Positions 15,395 through 18,837 of a DNA stretch of 18,837 nucleotides are shown piece after piece (position 1 is the stretch's first letter; every line of letters begins with the position of its first letter). Under the pieces are notes generated by a model. The model ran no database searches. It worked only from the letters and a program-made list of their open reading frames with translations, and was not told where the DNA came from. The stretch is from Flavobacteriaceae bacterium UBA4439 (lineage in GTDB: Bacteria; Bacteroidota; Bacteroidia; Flavobacteriales; Flavobacteriaceae). A program made the translations under genes and the position numbers. The DNA is taken from contig DGPN01000024.1 of assembly GCA_002390455.1 (NCBI GenBank), forward strand, positions 1 through 18,837, in the 5' to 3' direction.

Positions 15395-15415
15395 CTTACA
15401 ACTACTGTATATATT
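15395..15415 (-). repeat. Cassette-end motif copy C
   Basis: Minus strand: AATATATACAGTAGTTGTAAG. It shares TATATAC and GTTG with copy B in the opposite orientation and lies 22 bases upstream of the small membrane gene. With copy B it brackets that gene. Confidence 0.35.
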
Positions 15416-15455
15416 GACTTTTATGGTATTTATATTCCTTATGTTTAATTCGGAG

Positions 15456-15492
15456 TGCAACAATACATCCCTAAAAAGGAGGTATTGTTGCA
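15456..15492. repeat. Long hairpin in the 3' part of the accessory region
   Basis: TGCAACAATAC pairs perfectly with GTATTGTTGCA over 11 bases. After one mismatch, TCC pairs with GGA around a CTAAAAA loop. No T run follows on either strand, so it is not a standard terminator. It may be the remains of a small mobile repeat. The rest of the 274-base gap (15373-15646) holds copy C and no convincing gene. Confidence 0.5.
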
Positions 15493-15646
15493 TTGTTAGC
15501 CACACAAACTTTTAAAAAAGAAACTGTAGGTTTAAAAAGAAAAATAGCTTTGAGGCTTGTATTACTTTTTATAGTCTGCTCAAGCGTTTTCTGTTATCCA
15601 TAAACACTAGAGTTACTTACTTTAATTTATTTTTTAATATGATATT

Positions 15647-17716
15647 TTATTCAAACAAACTGTCTTCCATAGGTTCATTAAGGATAATGGATTTTACCTG
15701 AAAATCTACCTTTTGAGGCCCCATATTTTGTTGGACGGAGTGTGGAAAGCTAATGCCTTCTACGGTCTTATAATTTCCAAAAGAGGTAGCAGAGGATTGA
15801 ATTTGTCCCTGCATTTCCATGGTTTCTACCATTTTGATTTTAAGAAAATCATCGACAGCATAAAAAATGGTTTTGTTTTCCGACCACTGGATTTCATAGG
15901 CTTCTTTTCCGTCAACGTCAACGATTCCTTTCAAAGAGATTTGATCGGGATCAATCTCCAATTCGGGGAATAAGGCTGCATCTTTTAGTGCATTTTCAAA
16001 CTCTTTGCCTTTGAGCTCCATTTTTTGGCCTTGCATTTCGTTGTAGCCTTTGGAAGCATTGATGACCATTTTTTGCATAACGTTGCCCATCATACTGACT
16101 TCCACCCGCATTTGTTTTTTGGCAGTTTGTCGGTTGGAAACCTGTATGGTCATGCCCTGCATACTGGCCTCGGAAATGGTGGACTTGGTCATTACGCCTT
16201 CCAATTTTGTTCTTCCACCAATGGCTTCGACATAGCCGTCCATAACACTCTTGGCGGTGATGCCCTCTGGTAGGGGTTTAGAAAATTCGGGTCGCTCCGT
16301 AGGATTACCGTATTTGTCGTAATAAAGCACTTTTAACTTTTGTCCATTGAAGGTTATATTTTCCAATGGGGTCAATATATCACTCCCTTTTCCAGTGACA
16401 ACTACACGCATTGAACTGGGGTCAAAGTATTTTTTAGAAACATTGGAAATGTCTTCTATTGTCACCTTTTGCATGTTTTTTAAAAGGTTGTTGTAGAAAT
16501 TTGGGGGCAAATTTTGCGTCTTGGTGTTGTAAGCGAAATTGGCAATATTCTCTGGGTCTTCCATAGATCGGATCAGAGAACCTGCATATTTTTCTTTAAC
16601 CAGTTTCAGTTCTTCTTCGGTCACCATTTCTTTACTCATCCGTTCAATTTCATTGAGTAATTCCACCACAGCACTATCGGTGACGGCATTGCGCACTGCT
16701 GCAAAAGCTCGCATTCGGGATTTGGTTTTGTGGTTGATGCTAAATCGAGAATAAGAACCATAGGTATAGCCCTTGTCCTCTCTCAAATTGAGGAAAAGTC
16801 GCGCCTCTCCACCGCCACCCAAGATTTGATTGGCAATGGTCAGGGCATAATAATCGGGATTATTTCTGTCCAAGTTGGCAGTATTGACCACCGAAACTTC
16901 AGATTGGACGGCATTGGGCATTTCGACAAAGGCGATTTGAGTTTGGGAAACGTTTTCCGGTTTGGGAATAGACGAGGAAGTAACCGTGCCCTTGGCCCAT
17001 TTACCAAAATGTTTTTTGGTGAGTTTTTTTGCAGTTTCAAAATCGATATCTCCTACTATGGTGATATAAGTTTCCTGAGGGTGGAAGGTTTTTTGGTACA
17101 ATTTTTCAAGATCTTCAATAGAAACTCTTTTGACGCTTTCCTCGGAGGTGAACTCACCATAAGGGTGATCTTTTCCATAGGAGAGCAGGTCTTCCACCCG
17201 ACGTGCTGCAGTTTTGACATCTTTTTCAGACGCTTTTAAACCTTCAAGTGTTTTGTCAACTTCTTTCTGAAATTCAGTAGGGAGAAAGTTGGGATTTAAA
17301 GTGGCATCCGCCATCATTTCAAAAACCCTAGGGAAATAGCGTTTTAATGAACTGGCATAGGCGCTTCCCGAACTTACGCTCAGACTTGCCCCCATAAAAT
17401 CTACTTCCTCATCAAAATCATCTTTGGGAATGTTTTTTGATCCTTTTCCCATCATACTGCTCAACAGACCTGACATACCTGCTTTTTCGCCCTCTACATA
17501 AAGGGGATTGTCGACCTTGAGGGAAACAGAAACTTGCGGTAGTTTGTGATTTTCAACCACCATCAAGGTTAGCCCGTTTTTGAATTGGTGTTCTTGGGGT
17601 GTTCCGAAGTTAATTACTGGAGCAGGCCCTGGTTGTGGCTGAACGGATCGATCGACTTGCGCTTGGGTGAGACCAAAAAAGGCAATACTGGTCAATAGTA
17701 TTAGGGCTTTTTTCAT
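15647..17716 (-). CDS. M16 peptidase-like partner subunit, zinc motif lost, with LolA-like C-terminus
   Basis: Periplasmic or envelope protein of 689 residues. It has a signal peptide (KKALILLTSIAFFGLTQAQ), two M16 lobes (about 35-245 and 255-465) and a C-terminal domain (about 490-689) whose strand pattern (VMDGYVEAIGGRTKLEGV onward) resembles LolA-type lipoprotein-sorting domains. Where active M16 enzymes have HxxEH the aligned residues are Gly83, Ser86 and Ser87 (GLLSSMMGKG), so zinc binding is lost. The Arg/Tyr pair of the second lobe is kept: Arg312 and Tyr319 in LREDKGYTYG, after the glycine-rich LGGGGEARLF. This fits the non-catalytic chain of a two-chain M16B peptidase. It overlaps the upstream M16 gene by four bases (ATGA), so the two are co-translated. 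Confidence 0.92.
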   Translation of the reverse strand: MKKALILLTSIAFFGLTQAQVDRSVQPQPGPAPVINFGTPQEHQFKNGLTLMVVENHKLPQVSVSLKVDNPLYVEGEKAGMSGLLSSMMGKGSKNIPKDDFDEEVDFMGASLSVSSGSAYASSLKRYFPRVFEMMADATLNPNFLPTEFQKEVDKTLEGLKASEKDVKTAARRVEDLLSYGKDHPYGEFTSEESVKRVSIEDLEKLYQKTFHPQETYITIVGDIDFETAKKLTKKHFGKWAKGTVTSSSIPKPENVSQTQIAFVEMPNAVQSEVSVVNTANLDRNNPDYYALTIANQILGGGGEARLFLNLREDKGYTYGSYSRFSINHKTKSRMRAFAAVRNAVTDSAVVELLNEIERMSKEMVTEEELKLVKEKYAGSLIRSMEDPENIANFAYNTKTQNLPPNFYNNLLKNMQKVTIEDISNVSKKYFDPSSMRVVVTGKGSDILTPLENITFNGQKLKVLYYDKYGNPTERPEFSKPLPEGITAKSVMDGYVEAIGGRTKLEGVMTKSTISEASMQGMTIQVSNRQTAKKQMRVEVSMMGNVMQKMVINASKGYNEMQGQKMELKGKEFENALKDAALFPELEIDPDQISLKGIVDVDGKEAYEIQWSENKTIFYAVDDFLKIKMVETMEMQGQIQSSATSFGNYKTVEGISFPHSVQQNMGPQKVDFQVKSIILNEPMEDSLFE

Positions 17717-18837
17717 TTTTCTTCTTTTTGGGGTTCGGGTAAATAATGTAATTCCAATCGTTGATTGGGGCTGAGGTATTTTTGAGCCACTGCTCTGATC
17801 TCCTCTCGGGTAATGGATTTGTAGAGTTCCAATTCTTTATTGATGAGGTTGGTGTCGCCATCGTAAAAAACATAGTATTCTGAAAGTGAATTGGCAATCC
17901 CTTCTATGGTGGAATTAGAGTTGACAAAGTCAGATTCAAACTGATTTTGTAATTTTTGGTAGTCTTTTTCAGAGATCAGTTCCTTTTGGATTTTCACCAC
18001 TTCTTCGTCAATTTCGGTGATCAAAGTTTCCAATTGGGTCTCCCCCAGTGGCAAACTTAAAATGACGTAGGTGCTATAGTCCTCGTTGTTCATATTAAAA
18101 GCAGCGACCTGTAGTGACATTTTCTGATCATCGACTAATTTTTTGTAGAGTTTAGAACTTTTTCCTTGACTGAGGTAGGTCGAAATTACGTCGAGTACTC
18201 TGGCGTCTCTGGAATTTCGCCCCGGAGTCCTATAGGCTAAAAAGATGGCGGGTATTTGAATATTGGGATCAAAGGCTTCTTCTTTGATGGTTTGGGTGAT
18301 GGGATTTTCTTTTGGGAATTTTCTTACAATATCTGGTCCTTTGGGAATGGAACCGAAATAATCATTGATCCATTTTTTGGCCTGTGGAATGTCTATGTCT
18401 CCTGCCACAGTTAATACTGCATTGTTGGGGATATAATATTTTTTATTGAAGGCCATAAATTCCTCAAGAGTGGCGGCATCCAAATGTTCCATTTTACCGA
18501 TGGTGGTTTGACTGTAGGGGTGTGCTTTATACAAATAAGACTTCACTTCTTCATTCCATTTTCCATAAGGACTGTTGTCATACCGCATTCGTTTTTCCTC
18601 TTTGACCACCTCGTTTTGGGTATCCACACCAGTTTGATCGATGATGGGGTGGAGCATACGTTCTGATTCCATCCAAAGACCGAGTTTGAGATTGTTGGAA
18701 GGAAAATTCTCATAGTAGTAGGTAAAATCATCCGTGGTGTAGGCGTTGTTAGAACCACCGTTACCAGTGACGATACTGAACCATTTTCCTTGGGGAATAT
18801 TTTGGGTACCTTCAAACAAGAGGTGTTCAAAAAAATG
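17713..18837 (-). CDS. M16 zinc metallopeptidase, catalytic subunit, N-terminus off the window
   Basis: The frame stays open to the right edge, and its first visible codons encode HFFEHLLFEGT: the HxxEH zinc motif is the last 15 bases of the window. About 50-70 N-terminal residues, including any signal peptide, are missing. The third zinc ligand is probably a Glu in NEVVKEEKRMRYDN, about 70 residues on. The second lobe is present (AIFLAYRTPGRNSRDARVLDVIS, YLSQGKSSKLYKKL), but the spot where the Arg/Tyr pair should be reads LVDDQKMSLQVAAF, so this pair is absent here and present in the downstream partner. The two overlapping genes therefore look like complementary halves of one peptidase. Confidence 0.94.
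   Translation of the reverse strand, partial: HFFEHLLFEGTQNIPQGKWFSIVTGNGGSNNAYTTDDFTYYYENFPSNNLKLGLWMESERMLHPIIDQTGVDTQNEVVKEEKRMRYDNSPYGKWNEEVKSYLYKAHPYSQTTIGKMEHLDAATLEEFMAFNKKYYIPNNAVLTVAGDIDIPQAKKWINDYFGSIPKGPDIVRKFPKENPITQTIKEEAFDPNIQIPAIFLAYRTPGRNSRDARVLDVISTYLSQGKSSKLYKKLVDDQKMSLQVAAFNMNNEDYSTYVILSLPLGETQLETLITEIDEEVVKIQKELISEKDYQKLQNQFESDFVNSNSTIEGIANSLSEYYVFYDGDTNLINKELELYKSITREEIRAVAQKYLSPNQRLELHYLPEPQKEEK

Noticed and set aside
15475..15603. Short plus-strand frame of about 42 codons (…ATQTFKKETVGLKRKIALRL…) that looks slightly protein-like.
   Set aside because: No ATG, begins inside a hairpin, no recognisable family. It could be a decayed transposase end, but this cannot be supported.
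16730..17239. Plus-strand frame of 169 codons opposite the M16 partner gene.
   Set aside because: Antisense shadow of a well-supported coding region, Gly/Phe/Ile-rich without motifs.

Overview
The window looks like a chromosomal segment from a bacterium of the Bacteroidetes, most likely Flavobacteriaceae. The evidence is an AT-rich genome with no Shine-Dalgarno sites, repeated TAnnTTTG promoter boxes, SusC/BtuB-type TonB receptors, the mutY-ssb-gldE-gldD gene order of gliding flavobacteria, an atpD-atpC pair with a short epsilon subunit, and a small ribosomal protein of the THX family. Most of the window is housekeeping sequence.

Layout. 1-2304 is a TonB-dependent receptor whose 5' end lies off the left edge, closed by a strong terminator. 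2525-6224 (+) is an atpD-atpC unit followed 26 bases later by a BtuB-like TonB receptor. recX (-) converges on that receptor and overlaps its end. 6774-6884 (+) is a 36-residue THX-type ribosomal protein. A bidirectional terminator separates it from a minus-strand block running HU, a 29-residue very basic bS22-like protein, then RNase E/G. Two hairpins touch end to end upstream of RNase E/G. 9114-12571 (+) is mutY, ssb, gldE, gldD. A small lipoprotein with a metal-binding (HMA) fold converges on gldD.

12975-15640 is an accessory insertion. It holds the tail of a lost gene, a type II restriction-modification pair (intact methyltransferase; PmeII-like endonuclease interrupted by one in-frame TAA), a palindrome-rich segment of about 140 bases, and a small membrane protein. 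Related short motifs (ATATACTG...CAAC) sit at the ends of these units, with the stop codons of both the nuclease and the membrane gene inside them. This suggests exchangeable cassette-like gene units. It is the part of the window most worth following up.

15647-18837 (-) holds two overlapping M16 peptidase genes. The upstream one, cut by the right edge, carries the HxxEH zinc motif. The downstream one has lost that motif but keeps the Arg/Tyr pair and adds a LolA-like C-terminal domain. Together they look like one split periplasmic peptidase.

No tRNA, rRNA, CRISPR array or intact insertion sequence was seen.
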